Shown here one piece after another: positions 12,401 through 26,500 of a stretch of DNA of 64,000 nucleotides (position 1 is its first letter; each line of letters starts with the position of its first letter). The notes beneath the pieces were generated by a model. That model was given only the letters and a program-made list of their open reading frames with translations. It was not told the DNA's origin and did no database searches. Both the position numbers and the translations under genes were made by a program. Source of the DNA: Aurelia coerulea (lineage: Eukaryota; Cnidaria; Scyphozoa; Semaeostomeae; Ulmaridae); assembly GCA_039566865.1 (NCBI GenBank), contig CM076945.1, forward strand, positions 9,165,501 to 9,229,500, read 5' to 3'.

Positions 12401-15400
12401 TAACTTGTATTATGATTTCTTTCATTTTTATTTTCCTTTCAGAAAGAACAACAATCAAAAATATTTGATCTGCAAAATAGGATTATTTCAGCTACTGGGC
12501 TAGCATTCCCTGTGAAACGCAAGGTAAAACTGCCAATTTCTCCTTATATCTTGGGCATTTGCCCTTTCGTTCGCGTTCAATTGATTCGTCTAACTTTAAT
12601 ATGCCTACAATCGCGGGATCTATGCAATGGAGATCGAATTTGCTTTCATAACTTCTTCTTATTCTGTTCATCTGTTCATCAATATTCCACAAGACAGGCC
12701 AGTCAAGGTGATCTATACTTATTTCGAAAAGACAGTCTTCAATATGGTCTAAAGTCGATGCGATATCTTAGTGCTAAACTTTGGAATGCATAACCTGTGG
12801 AACTCCGAAATGCTCCATCGAAAATATCCTTCAAAAAGCAACTGAAAATTTACCTATTGAACAAAGTTAATCAATAGTTCTAAGTTTTTTTATATTGTGC
12901 AACTGCTATTTTATATCTGAAAAACAAATGCGTTTATTTCTTTCATATCCAACCAAATTCATTCGAAATCATTGTAGGATAGGGGGTGCTCTCTCCTCGA
13001 TTAGTTTACCTATTGAGAGAGCTCCTCCTTTAAGTAATTCCTTCCATACAATTTATCTTGTTTCTCTGTTTGTATTTCTATATTGCGTTAATTTTCCGTA
13101 TCAATGTATCAATTTTCTGTAATATTGTCTTATTTCCCTTTAGTTTGGTGATTTGTTGGTATAGTTAACTATGACATTATATGTAGACTAGTGGTTTTGA
13201 AAATAAATTAAACTGAAACTGAATTTGATTTTCTTCAATTTGCCAAAGGATTCATCAGTCGAGTATCGTCTCCTGCCTGATAAAAAGTTCTCTTGCCTGT
13301 AGTGCTGTTGCAAATTGGTAACAAGCAAAAGTCTGTAGTTTTTTTATTTACAATTCAGTAATTTGATGACGTCATAACTTCTGAAACGGATGTATCAAAA
13401 AGTGTGATTCTGAAAAAACTATGATTTAGAAATGCTCTCTCTACTAATTATTGTAACTATCTAAACTTCCCTCAAGTCATTAATTTGAAAGAAAGGACAA
13501 TAAAATTTTCCATGACTAAGTTTGTAATTTTGCAAAGATTTGCAGCCCATGCGAATACATTTTGTTGACTTCTTACAGTGTCTTTCCTTCTATTCGCTTA
13601 CAGTTACCGAAAGCAGCTAGAAGAGAAACATGGTGCCCGGGTAAATTAAAACGAAGTCTTGCCAGATCCAGTTTTGGAACGTTGAGCAAGCTCGATGAAA
13701 ATGAAGATACGAGTGATGACCCCTCGTTCTGTGAGAATAAAGCAGGTAAGACAATTTCTTTCTATCAGTAGTTTATACTAGTTGGGTTTAAAACTGTTTT
13801 TGGTGTTGTCTTCTGTATGTGCTGCAATCGTCTGTCGGTGCAATCGAGATTCTTGTTTGAATGAGCGAAAAATTTGAAAAGGGCACAGGATACTTTTATC
13901 TTTAAAGGGCATATCTCATGAAGCTGATTGGTTCATGCAATACAATTCTCTCTCTTGTTTATTACAAAGCACAGGATCGAGGCTGAATTTTCATTGCAAT
14001 GAAAATTCATGAAACAGGAATAAAAAGTCACGAGACAATGGAATTCCACTCCAAACTTGTTTGTTGTATTAACCAATAGCCTGCGTGCAGACCCAATATT
14101 CTGAAGAAGAAAGGGTCTGCGCAACAACGACCAAAAGCTTGCTACCGCACAATTCTGGGTTTCAGGGAAAATAATTTATGCAATCATGAGTGGATTAATT
14201 CATGCGTGTCATTTTGTTGCTGTCACAATATGCTGTCACACATTTGTGTTCAGTCGTGTGTTGTGTTGTTTGTTCTCGTTACTTGTATGTTTTGGATTGT
14301 ATTGTGGCTTTTGTTTTGAACGTTTAATTGTTTATTCATAAAAGGACCCCAAGAGGACTGGAAAAGGTGTGAGCGTTAATGATGTGTTGTTTAGCGTGTT
14401 GAAAATATGTCGTTCGCTATTATCATAGTCATAAGAGAAAAATTAAGTTTTCTCTTATGAATAAGAGAAAAATTAAGTTTTCTCTTATGACTATGCTATA
14501 ATTTATCCGTAGTCCGAGTAAAATGAATGGCCTAAAGGGATTTGCACTGTGTAGCAAGCTTTTGGTCGTTGTTGCGCAGACCCTTCCTTCTTCGGAATAT
14601 TGGGTCTGTGCGCAGGCTAATTAACCAATTGCTAATGTGACATATGTGCTTTAAAGGGCCTGTACAAGATTTTTGTAAACAAAGACAGATCAGCTGGCCA
14701 ATGTCATCAAATTCAATGAGAAGTTCCTCTCTAATTGGCGCGTGGCTTAAAATTTCTTTAGCCTGCCTGTTGCCTTTCGTGTGTTTAGGCTAAACACATC
14801 TGAAATTCGTCGCTCAGAAACCAGCTGTATCTTTATAATCGTTCATAGCATAAAAAATCTGATTGCACTGGCGAATTCTACGGGGCTCAAACATGTAGAA
14901 AACATCTTTATTTGCATTCTATCTGCTGCTACTTGCCTGCATTAGGGAGAGAAAGTTTAGGATTTTTGGAAGTTTTGCTTGTACAGCCCCTTTAACTGAG
15001 CTTTTCCTGAATCCCAGGAAATGAGTAAGCAATTGATTTGATTTGATTTGATTTGATTTGGTTTTAACTTCTTCAGGCACGGTAGCCTCGTCAGTCAAAG
15101 GACTGATTTACAGTGGGCCGTGCAAATACATACAATAACTAAATTAAAAGAAAAGCATACAAAATTAAATAATCTTATTTACAAAACAATCTAATAAGCA
15201 AATTAAAAGTAATGCATGAAGGAGAGAATCAGCATTCGCTGTTGGTATTGCTGATTCTTTTTTTGAATGTTTCATAAGTTTTTGATGATTTGATTTCAAT
15301 GGAAAGATCGTTCCACAATTTAGCACCCTTATACGAGAAGCTCTTTTGTCCGAAGGCCGATTTGCGATGAGGAACGGCCAAATCTGTTTTGGTATTGCGC

Positions 15401-18400
15401 AGTTCTCTCTTGCATGAATCGGATAGCCTGACGAACATTTCTGTTAGGTAAGTGGGAGCTAGGTCATTTACCGACTTGTACACCATTTTTAAAGTTTCTG
15501 AATTGATAAGCTCGTTGATGGTGGGCCAACCAAGTTTTCTAATGATGGGTAGAGCTGAAGCATCATAAGCACTGTTTGTGACTATTCTTGCCGCCCTATT
15601 TTGGAGTTTTTGCAACCTATTTATAGCATTGATGCCAGAAACTCCCCACACCGGGCAGCTATATCTGAGGTAGGGTTCCAATTGACCGAGGCACCTTAGC
15701 CAACTCGAGATAAAAGAGCATCAATTTCGATTGTTCAGAAAATTATTTCGCCTGTGAACATTGAACTTTTTGAAATTCAACGTACAATGCAGTCAGACCT
15801 GTGGTATACTTTTGGGACCCATAATGAATCACAGTGCAACTTTCCTATTCTCTCCTCAGTTGAATAGTATTGGCCGCAGGGGAGTGATAGATGTATTGTT
15901 ATTGTTCCAAAACAAAGCCACAACTGTAACTATCATTGTGTGTTGGAACCCTTATTATGTCGACATTAACTATGATTATGTCCATAAACCTATGTTATGT
16001 GCACATAAACTATGATTATGTACATAAACCTGTATTATGTGCACATAATATAGGTTATCACGACATAATACAGGTTTATGTCCCAATAACCCATGTTATG
16101 TGCACACAATCCTAGTTTATGTAGCATAACCCTATATTATGTCATTTTTGTGCAAATGGCGTTCCAACTTCCACACACGTGGTATAAACTCACCTCACAA
16201 ATGAAAAAATATTTGTATATTACACAGACCATTTCGTTGAATTGCAGGGTTCCTACGTGATCTCGAGAAAGAAGAGTTGGTGAAATCTCCCCCAATCAAA
16301 TATAGAAGGTAGTACTGCGTTCTTTGAAATGATCTATTCACTGTCTGGCTAATGGGACGTTCACATCCCTTGGTCGCTAATCGCTTTGTACTGTCGTGTC
16401 AAGCAAAAGCAATAGATGTTCCTGCTACGACATGTCTTCACTTGCTACATCAGTCAGAATGAGTAGACTGCAGACTTTAATAGACCATTTCTCAATTTGG
16501 AGAAAGAGACTGAGGAGAGCGCGGCCCATTCTGACAGCCTTGGCAACAGGGAAATCTAGGGAATCCCCTCTTCTGCAGTGTAAAGTGTACGGTTGGCGGC
16601 TCGCTCGCATCTCTCTCCAAACTCGAGTTATTTACGATTTATTTGCAACTTCCAAGAGTTATGCGATGCTTGTTTAGTATGGTAAGTGTTGTCTTTGGAT
16701 TATGTAGCAGTTTTGCAATCTTTTCGCTCATTTGTGAATGTATTTTGAGCCATTTTATTTCAGTTGTTTCCCTCGACTTTGAAACGGCTCAGTTTAGGCC
16801 CAGCTGCAGAAGAGGGGATTTCCTAGATTTCCTACTTGTTGCTAAGGCTGTCAGAATCGGCCGCGCTATCCTCAGTCCCTTTTCCAAATTGCGAAATGGT
16901 CTATTCAGGTTCAAGGGGCTGGATACGACATCTTCTGAAAATTTTCTGATCAGTCGATGTTTTGATTATCAATATTACTGGACTACTAAAAGCAGATTCA
17001 AAATTCAAAATGCTCTTCTTGGAGATTATTAAGGTGGCCTTTGCAATCAGCATACCTTGCACGTGCCATTTCCTGTTGGGAGCCATTTTCGTGAACCATG
17101 CACAAAGCGACAACAAAAAACTACAGAAGGATGTATACACAAAAGTATGCTGGTTGCAAATGCTTCTAAAATCTTTGTACTCTGTTCTGATATTAACATA
17201 ATGTCCATTTCTTTTCGGATTGCCCAGATATTTCGAACAAGTATTTCCTTTGTTATTTCATCCAAATATCAACTTTTATCTAGATAAAGATCTCTCCTTT
17301 TGAACTTAATTCTCGTTCAAAAATGCGATATTTGATGCACAAATCGTGGATTCGCTTACCTACTTCAAGAGTCAACTGGGTGAGCCAAAATATCATCTCC
17401 TTTTGACAATCCACGGAGAATCGTACATTTTGAAGGTTGATGGTGATTTTGTCGAATTCACGGTAAAATGATAATTATTTCGTAGACCTGTTGTTTAGCC
17501 TTTGATTTCTCTGATCTCAGTTAACATAGGGCTCAAATCTTTGAAAAGGTCGGTGTAAAATTCTATTACAGTTTCCTTTAAATTGAATGGCTTGGAAAGA
17601 ACTTGGCGCTTTTTGCTGTAAATCTACCATGGAAGTTTATTGATATCTTGATTAGTTTCAAACTGGCGGCATTTATTAAGTTTGAGCATGGTTAGTTAGA
17701 CGCTGCTGGTGTGCTTCTATGGCGGAACGCTGGGACTAGTATGCTTCTGCGGAGGAATATTTTTTATAGCTTTGCGGAGGAGATATCGAAAGAGCGACGT
17801 AGAAGTCACATTACTAACAAGCTTTCAAAATGGCGGGTAAAATACAGTTAGGCTCATCATTGAACTCAAATGGTTGTTGAAGGATAGGAAACAGAAAAAG
17901 AAGCTGTTAAAGAAGGAAATCACTCTCGTAATGAAGTCAATGTAAGTAAGCACACATGCGGCGTCTAACAACCCATGGTATGAGGCTATGACGTCATCAT
18001 ATTTCTAAATCTTAAACCAGAAAAGATACTGATTTCTGCTTTTCACCATATTGTAGGCCTTCATAAACTATGGTTTCCTTGAAAGTTATATGATATTTCC
18101 TCCTTTGATTTAGGATTTACGATGATTTAAGTGTTTTTAAAATTTTACATCAATTTTTCAAAAATCATTAAATTGCCGCCATTTTGAAAAAAAATCAAGA
18201 TATCAAAAATCTCCACGGTACATTTACAGCAAAGTACTATAAGTTCCTTTCAAGCCATTCAATTCAAAGAAAAATGGAATAGAATCTTACACCCACCTTT
18301 TTAAAGACTTGAAAAATTTGAGCCCTATGCTATCTCAGTTACGATTTTATCATTTTCTTATATGTAGATCATATCAAGCTGGTGTTAACGTAAATCTCAC

Positions 18401-20510
18401 AAAGAATCAGTCGTGCCAAACAGAGGTGAAATCCTTTTTTCAGTTTTATCTGACGCTACCCTAACTGATCCCTGGGTCAATCCTGAAAAATAAACATAGA
18501 ACTAGCTTGTGAGATCTATGTGTCGACCAGGGACTTGATGTTCTCAGTGCTGTAAAAGCCCGCTTCTATGTGTTGCAGTGTAGTGGTGTAATCCTCTGAC
18601 TTTGCAGCCAGAACAGTCAGGTGGACAAGGTTCGATACCCGACCCCCGCCACTTGAGCGTCATGACAAGGGGTCGCGTACAGGATTAGATCTTCTCTACT
18701 TCTGCGATCCCAGCTCTGGCGCTAAAAGCGCAACTTCACGTTCACACCAAAGAACTTCAGGTTTTCCGTATAGGCTGAAATGGTTCCTATTCATTTATAA
18801 AGTGGATCATATTAAGTGCTTGGCTTGGAGGTTCTCGATCCGCAGTATCGTGTAAGCGGGTTGTTATTGTACAGACCCAGAATCTGATTCAAGTTTTTAT
18901 GAAGGACAAAAAGTGTATTTGTACAGGGTGTCTCAGAAAGATTGTTCGACGTTTGATTAAATGTTGAAAAATAACGATAAAATGTACGGGCTCCTGGCTA
19001 GATATCCCTGTTCCTCAGATTTTAAATTAATTTTAGACGCAAACATCTTGTGAATCCGCTAAGAATTCACGGAGTTACAAGCTTTTGAAGTTCAAATATA
19101 TGCGAAACTGAAACCAGACGCCCCTAACTGACTTGTTTTCCAAAAAGACGTTCTAAAATCAAGGTAAAAGAAGGCTGTCCAATGTTTTATCTCTCGTCGA
19201 TATCAGAGCAAACCACAAAAGACTTCCAAAGTTGTCTAATTCTTGTAACCGTTGCCAAAATTTAGTTAAGACTGCAAGTATTTAAAAACACGGAATGAAA
19301 ACTTAATCAATGAGAGATGGGGCAATTCTAAATTGTGCTGAACAGGATTCCTCCAAGTATCCATAACTTTGATTTGATTCAATGTTATATAAAGCCAGTT
19401 GATCGAAAGTGATTTTCAAATTCCATTTGATTTGCATTGAATAATCGAGATTCTACTTTCACTAAATATGCAATTTAGGGGCGTCTGGTTTCGGTTTTCG
19501 CACAAACTTGAACTTCGAACGCTCGTAATTCCGTGAATATTCAGCCAACAGTGTAGATCACATACGAAATCTCATGTAAGAAGTTACCAAACGAAAAGTG
19601 AAATTAATTTGTTTCAGTTTCCAAAATGTTATATTTACTTTAGACTTGATTCTAATAAAAAGTTTCTTGTAAGGTTACAAAATTTTCAAAATTCGAACTG
19701 ACAGTTTGTCGACGTTCATTCAGAACCACATTTTGAACCAATGAATTGTTAAAAAACGAAATAATAACAAAAATTATTCCTTTTTAGTAATAGTTCGAGT
19801 TGGTAATGCAATTTCTGGTTGAAAACATTTTTTGCAACTCATATCTTACTTTGAAAAAGTTCCTTAAATTTGAAATAACCTTTCATCGCTTCTAATAGAG
19901 TTTCTTAATTTATGGAAGAGGCAGCAACGGTTTCCTCCAAGCAGCTTCCTGCAGAAAAAGTGCATGCTGTTGCATTGATAGAGGTCCGCTATCATTTGCG
20001 TTATGAAAATAAGATGTACATTTCTTCTTGTTATTCGTATTCGTAAGAACACTAAACCTAGCATTTCAGTTCTGTTTCATGAAGCTGCTAGCCTGCTAGA
20101 CCATAAGACGATAGACATTTTTTTATCGTTTTGGTAATGTTTCAGCATGGCAAGTTCATGCTAGTTTCTGGTCGGATGTTGTTCTAAAATTAATTTAAAA
20201 TCTCAGCAATATGGTTATGTTAACAGATTTTCAGCCCATTAGATTATTTCGTTATTTTTTTATATTTAATCAAACGTCGAACAATTTTTTTGGGACACCC
20301 TGTTATTTTAAAAATCCCTACCAAGACCCTGATCTTGAAAACTTTAAGCGATCTGTGCTGGAAAGCACAATGGAAGTCTCTGCAAACGCTTCTTTTTCTA
20401 CGTTTACAGAATCTCAGAACAGAATTTTACATTGATTTCAGGGGAGGGAAAGCAGTATCATAAATTTTGAGGAGGGTCAATCATTCATTGATAAAGGCCA
20501 TAAAACGCTG

Positions 20511-20552
<42 letters not shown>

Positions 20553-23500
20553 GCACAAGTTCTCCTACCTCGATCAAGCATTGTTGCATCCCCGTTCCTT
20601 GCTACGTTTCTTCCTTTTCCTTTCATTTCTTTTTTTCTTTCACCGTTTCCTGGTTTTCTCCCTTTTTTCTTCCTTTATGCCACTTGCTCTTTTCTTCCTT
20701 TAAAAACAAGCTTCCTGCGCAGCTGCTTCGCATTTTCATGCACATTTTCCTCTTCTGGGTTGTGTCGGTACATCCATGTATTCACAACATGTTATGTCGC
20801 ATCCGGGTTCTTAAAGGGGCTCCGTCGTCAGAATGTAAACAAAACGATGATTTTTGCAGTTTTTTGAAAAGTGATATCACACAGGATTTTCGTATTTTTT
20901 TCAAAATGAAAGTTGCTGTTTGGGCATTAATCCTTGTACTTCACTAAGGAACAAACCAAACTTTCATATCTTCTACGATTGCTCGGATATAAGTGGATTT
21001 TTAACGGACACTTTTGGAGGCTTGGGTAAGCCACCATACAAACTGCAGAGAACAATGGATGAACAATGGATAATCCCCGACACGTGCAAGTTTACGGATT
21101 TGTTTACTGTTTGACGACGAAGCCCCTTTAATGCTACAGCCCGGTTTGAGCCTTATGTACGACTGGCTTATCCTTCTACAGCCTTGCAAAGTAAGTAAAG
21201 AATGAAAAATTATTAGCAGTTTAGGCTGGTTATTTAAATACCAAACAACACACATTTCGACCGATTTTGTTTCTTTGTATAACCGTGTGATTTATCTTGA
21301 GTATACTTTTCTCGTGTTATCTTTTGGGGTGTGCAGTAAGGGAGGAAATTGACATTATAACCTGAACAACGATTTTTTATTGTAGCGAGGAAGTAGCTCT
21401 CCAACCAAGGATGAGCTCAAAGAGAAACTTAGTTTGGCTGAGTTTCACATTCTTGAAAGGGACGTCGAAATGGAGGAATTAATGATCACATGTAAAAATG
21501 CCGACATCGAAATTCTCAAGAGCAAAGATCAAGAGCTGTCCCAGGTGATTCTTTGTTGTTTGATGTCTGTTGTTTTTTTGTCGTTTGTTGTTTGTTTGTT
21601 TTCTCTGTCTTTATATAGTACTGTCCAGTTAAACTACTTGCCATGATTTCATTAGTCTTTTTGAAAAGATGGGGTGGTGCTCTCTCCTCGATTATCCTAA
21701 CTACTGGGAGGGCTCCTCAAGAAATTCCGCTGCCGTGCCAGAGCATGAACACATTTTTCCCTCCTGACATTAAGCGGAAGTTCTACTGAAATTTCCAGGA
21801 AGTATTTCAAAAAGTAGTCGATTTCCATAGGTTCCATAGCATTTATCAAATATTGGATTTGAAGAAAGTTTGGACGCAATCATAGAGACGATCATGACTT
21901 CTAAAATGCCATGGAACCTTCATTTAAGAGAAAAGTCAGTTCTTACTGCTGATCTCACGTTTGTTATGTGCACTGCGAATATGAGTGGGAGATGAAGTAC
22001 TTAATCTTGATAAGTTGAATTTGGTTGAATTTATGTAGAATTTTTCATATTTTATTAACAAATTAGGAACAGAGCATGATTCATGAAAAATGTATATTTT
22101 GACAAGTTTCGTGCAGAATGTTGTGAAAGGAAAATTTCATGCGACCCCTCGGTCGGATGGTGGGATGGATTTTCATGCATTGTCTCCTGCATTCTGTTCC
22201 CTTTATTTGTATTGTTTAATTTAATAAGTATCGTTGTTGTATTTTAGTTGAATCAGATTGTTTAGAAATAATTTGTTTGTGTTGAATGTATTAGTCTATT
22301 TGGTATGTAGTAGTTAAATTTTAAAATGATGAAAATGAAACTATTTTGCTGATCTAAGTAAAGTTTTGGCAAGTCTCCATGCAATCAAATATTAAATGTT
22401 TCACTTTTCGACATACGTGAAGCAGTTTTTATAATCACAATGCTTTTGATAATTTCACTCGTTCTTCCCTTTCAGGTAAACACAGAATTAGAAATGACCA
22501 AAAATGAATTATCAGAGTTGAAATCCGTATTGCAGCAAGAAAGGGATGCGTTTGTTGAAGTTGAAAGCCAGCTGCAAAGGCTCAAAGGTATGTTAGATAG
22601 AATATGCTCCAAATCTTTAGATCGATGTAAGAAGACAAGTGTAAACTTCTGTCGAGTGAGGCAGAGAGAACGAACGAATAATAATAATAATAATAATAGT
22701 AATAACAATAATAAATGATATGCTTACAGTTGGCGACAGGAAAAATAGTTAAAGCTAATTAAAGCCAACTATTTACCGAGTTACATGATGCCATATACAA
22801 AAAATTTATAAGAATAAACTATAAATACCCAAATCTGCAATATATATTTTACAAAATCGACAGTTACAGTCTGGTCCTTTCCAGTTTCATATTTTTCTTT
22901 TGAATATTGCAAGATTTTCTGATTGTTTTAAGTTTTCAGGCAATGCATGCCAAAGCCGTTGTCCTAGAATGGAAACGATTCCATTCCGTATGTTGTTGTC
23001 CTGGCTTTTGGCAACTGTAGAGTATTCCCAGTTCTTAAATTATTGTTTTCCGTTATTTCAACAAATATGTTTTTCATGAAGTTTGAATTTAGATTTGCCT
23101 TTGCTTTAAAATGTTGCAGATTCTTCTGATGAATTATTCCTTTCTGAAAGGGATTTAAGGCAAAAGTGACTATCATATCAAACCGAATGAGTAAAAAAGA
23201 ACGTGCGGCGTTTAATTAACAAGCCGTATCTTTATGAAAAAGAAATAAGTGCTCTGAAAAAGATATTACTAGTCGATGCATAAAGGGTGAAACTGCGTTC
23301 AGAAAATTTGCAAAAGTCTGGTTGACAAGAAAAAAGATTTCGCTTGATAGGAAGCTGAAACTCTATGAAGCTCAAGTGGCATCAGTCATACTTTACAACT
23401 CAAACAGCTGGTCTGTGACAAAAACCTCTCTGGAAGAGCTAGATATCACGCACAGGCGCCATCTCAGAAAGATACTCAACATAAGATATCCAGGAATGAT

Positions 23501-26500
23501 CAGCAATAACACTCTGTACAAAAGATGCAACGTTGCAAAGCTATCGGATAGAGTTAGTGAATATCGTTGGCGTATGCTTGGTCATATTTTGAGAAGTGAT
23601 GAAAATACAGCAGCTCAGTTGGCAATTACATTCGCTGTTGAGTCTGATAAGCGTTTAATTGGACGCATTGGAAGACCAAGGAGTAATTTGTTCACACTAA
23701 TAAAGAATGATTTGAATCAGTGAAATCTAAAAATAATTAGCATTGCAGAACTCTATGAAGTCAGATATAGCCAGATGTAGAGAGCGCTAGAAGCACCTGT
23801 TATAACTACAGATTACATTTTTAAGGTATCTGTAAAGATCATTCTGAATGTATGCTCCTGTATATGATAATAATATCTTTATGAAACCAAGCCGGATCGT
23901 GTTTGTTTCACTGGCAAACGTTTATTTGTTATTAAAGGGGCATTCCGCAGGAAAAAAAATGGATATCGGTGAACTGCGTTGTTTGCTTTTAAAACGAACA
24001 TGCTTATCATTATAAACATTTTCCAATGTTTCTCCAATTTGAATAAAGCTCAAACCGGCCAAAAACGACACAGGTATTTTTCAAAATAGAGACCGAGAAC
24101 TCCGCCATATCCTGGAATTTGAATCCGAGACAGAAAACGAGAATTCTCGGTAAAGCCGATCAATTCTCTTTCGCGTAGTCGACCCTGGACATACGAATGA
24201 ACGAATACAACAGGACATTCAAACTCAATTTAACGAGCGTTGCGCAACGAGCCTATCAGAAAACTCGCCGATGACCAACCGACGGACAACAACGAAAATA
24301 TTCTACCTTTGTTCGCCGAGAACGATGCATAAAATGGTAGGGTATTGAAATTAAAATTGGTCAAATGTTTCCTTCCATATCTCCCGTTTGAGAAGTGCGA
24401 TCGAGAAAAGGAAAACGATTTCCGAGGGCTGACATAATCTGTTTCTCGATCGGGATGACAAAGTGAATCTCTGCATGCATTTAATTTTCGAGGAATGCCC
24501 CTTTAAGTTTCTTTCTGATGCGTGACTTTCTTCTTTCTGGCGTTTTCAATCGGATAAAGTTTTCTAATCTTTTTTCGAAAGCGCGGGCATTTGTTAGCAG
24601 CAGCTATTACTAGTATATTAAAAAAAAGACCAGATTAGTTATGGAAATTTAGTTTGTTACAATCGATCATTTCTTTCAATATTTATCTGCAATTTTAGAA
24701 ATCTGCAATTTTATGTGACGATAAATCACGAGTTTCCCCGATCACTACCGGGTGAGTCAGAAAAAAGAATCCCCGTTTGAAAGGTCACGGCTCCCTGGAT
24801 ATCAAGACAATGATATCGGCAAATATATAGTTTAATGGTAGAAATGTTCAAATCTACTATAAAATTTACCTAACTGAAATCGGCTACTCCATTCTGAAAT
24901 TATGAGGAATTTTCTCCAGAAAGCCTCTTCAAAAAACCTTCAAAACGTGCCCAAAATCATGAACAGATTTCCCTAACATTTCTGCCTTACGATGCCTTAC
25001 AGCAATGGCTTGTGAACGCTTTAGCACGTGCTATCCTCTTGGAAGGATGAACAAGTCCTCCCCCTGGTACTGATGACCTATTCAGGGGGATTCCAATCTC
25101 CCAAGAGGACAAAATACATGAATTTATGCGAGTGTCATCAATTTTAGGAAGGAAAATGTGCTCATTGCTTTCATTCGTTTTTGCAGGTTTTTGAAGGGGC
25201 TTTCTGCAGAAAATCCCCCATGTCCACGGGAAGGAATGGCTGATTGAGGCCGGGTAAATTACTGAACCTAATTGAACATATTGGCAATAAAACAAGACAT
25301 TTTTCAATATTATTGCTTTGATATTCATGGAGCAGTGGCCTTCCAAGCGGGGATCCTTTTTTCTGACTCACCCGGTATATAAAATTAACGAAGACTTCTC
25401 AAAGCGACTGCAGACAAAGGAAATGCTCTCAACCATATATTCAAAGCAAACAAGCCGCAAATTTTCTCTCAAACCCAAGGTAGCTAACTCGCTCGTTGTG
25501 CATACCCGAAATTGCTTTCAAGTGCAAACATGAGCATATATCGAAAGAAGCAGGGTATATCTACACATCTACCCCGGGTATTTTATTTCTTTGGTTTAGA
25601 ATCCAAGCAGAAAGTGTTTTTATTAAACCCAAAAAAGTAAGAGAATTTAATCGCCTCCCAATCGGCTTCTATACCAAAGAAATGAAATGGCCATGGTAGA
25701 AGTGTAGATATATTCTTCTTCATTCGATCTATTCTGATGTTTGCTCTTTAAAAAAAATTTGGTGCACAACGAGTGAGCTAGCTACTTGGGTTTCAGAGAT
25801 ACTTTGGCGACTATGCATGTTTTGAATTACCTGTAGAGAGAATTTCCTTTCTCTGCGATCGTTAATAACTCATGCTGTTGTTTTACCAAATTTTTCCTTG
25901 TTCATAGAGACAAAGAGACTGCGAAGCATTGTTTTTTTCTGTCATAATTTAAATTGAATTGTTTATTTTTCACTCAGTGATGAATGATGATCTCGCATGG
26001 AAAGTTGGGGATTTGGACAAAAATAAAGAAAACGCCACTGATCCGCAAGAGAACTCCCGAGACAAAATCGAGAAATTAGAAGAAAAAATCATCAATCTTG
26101 AAGGTTGGCATTTGTAAAAATATTTTTTGATGAGAAATTACGTTGTGAATGCAGAAATGATTTGCAATAGACCTTTTCGGAAATGGCCCATTAAAGGGAG
26201 TACAAAGACCAGCATGCCTTGCGTAAAGTCAGCGGCTTGATCTGTATAGCTTCCAGAATGACCAACTGAACGAAATTCACAAAAACAAAAACAAATGATG
26301 GCAAAGGCTGCTGGTCTTTGCACTCCCTTTAATAGAAACCTAAAATGGTCAAAAGCCTTTTTCGCTTCGAGGTGCAAAGCTGGGGAACTGACTTATCATT
26401 CAATCGAAGCAGGCAGCTTAGCAGGATCATTTAAAAGCGGTTAATGAACGATTACTACCGGGTGTCCCAAAAAAGTACTCCTGTTTCAAAAATCACCAAA

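Noticed and set aside
18575..18660. A functional tRNA gene
   Set aside because: A and B box-like words are present, but no good acceptor stem or anticodon arm could be folded; listed only as a possible SINE head.
20467..20947. Ser/Leu/Phe-rich frames
   Set aside because: They come from the (CT)n tract and the pyrimidine-rich flank, then run into a MITE.
24987..25533. Overlapping frames of 66-119 residues on both strands
   Set aside because: They lie within the inverted halves of the TA-flanked MITE at 24748-25375 and its neighbour; no family resemblance.
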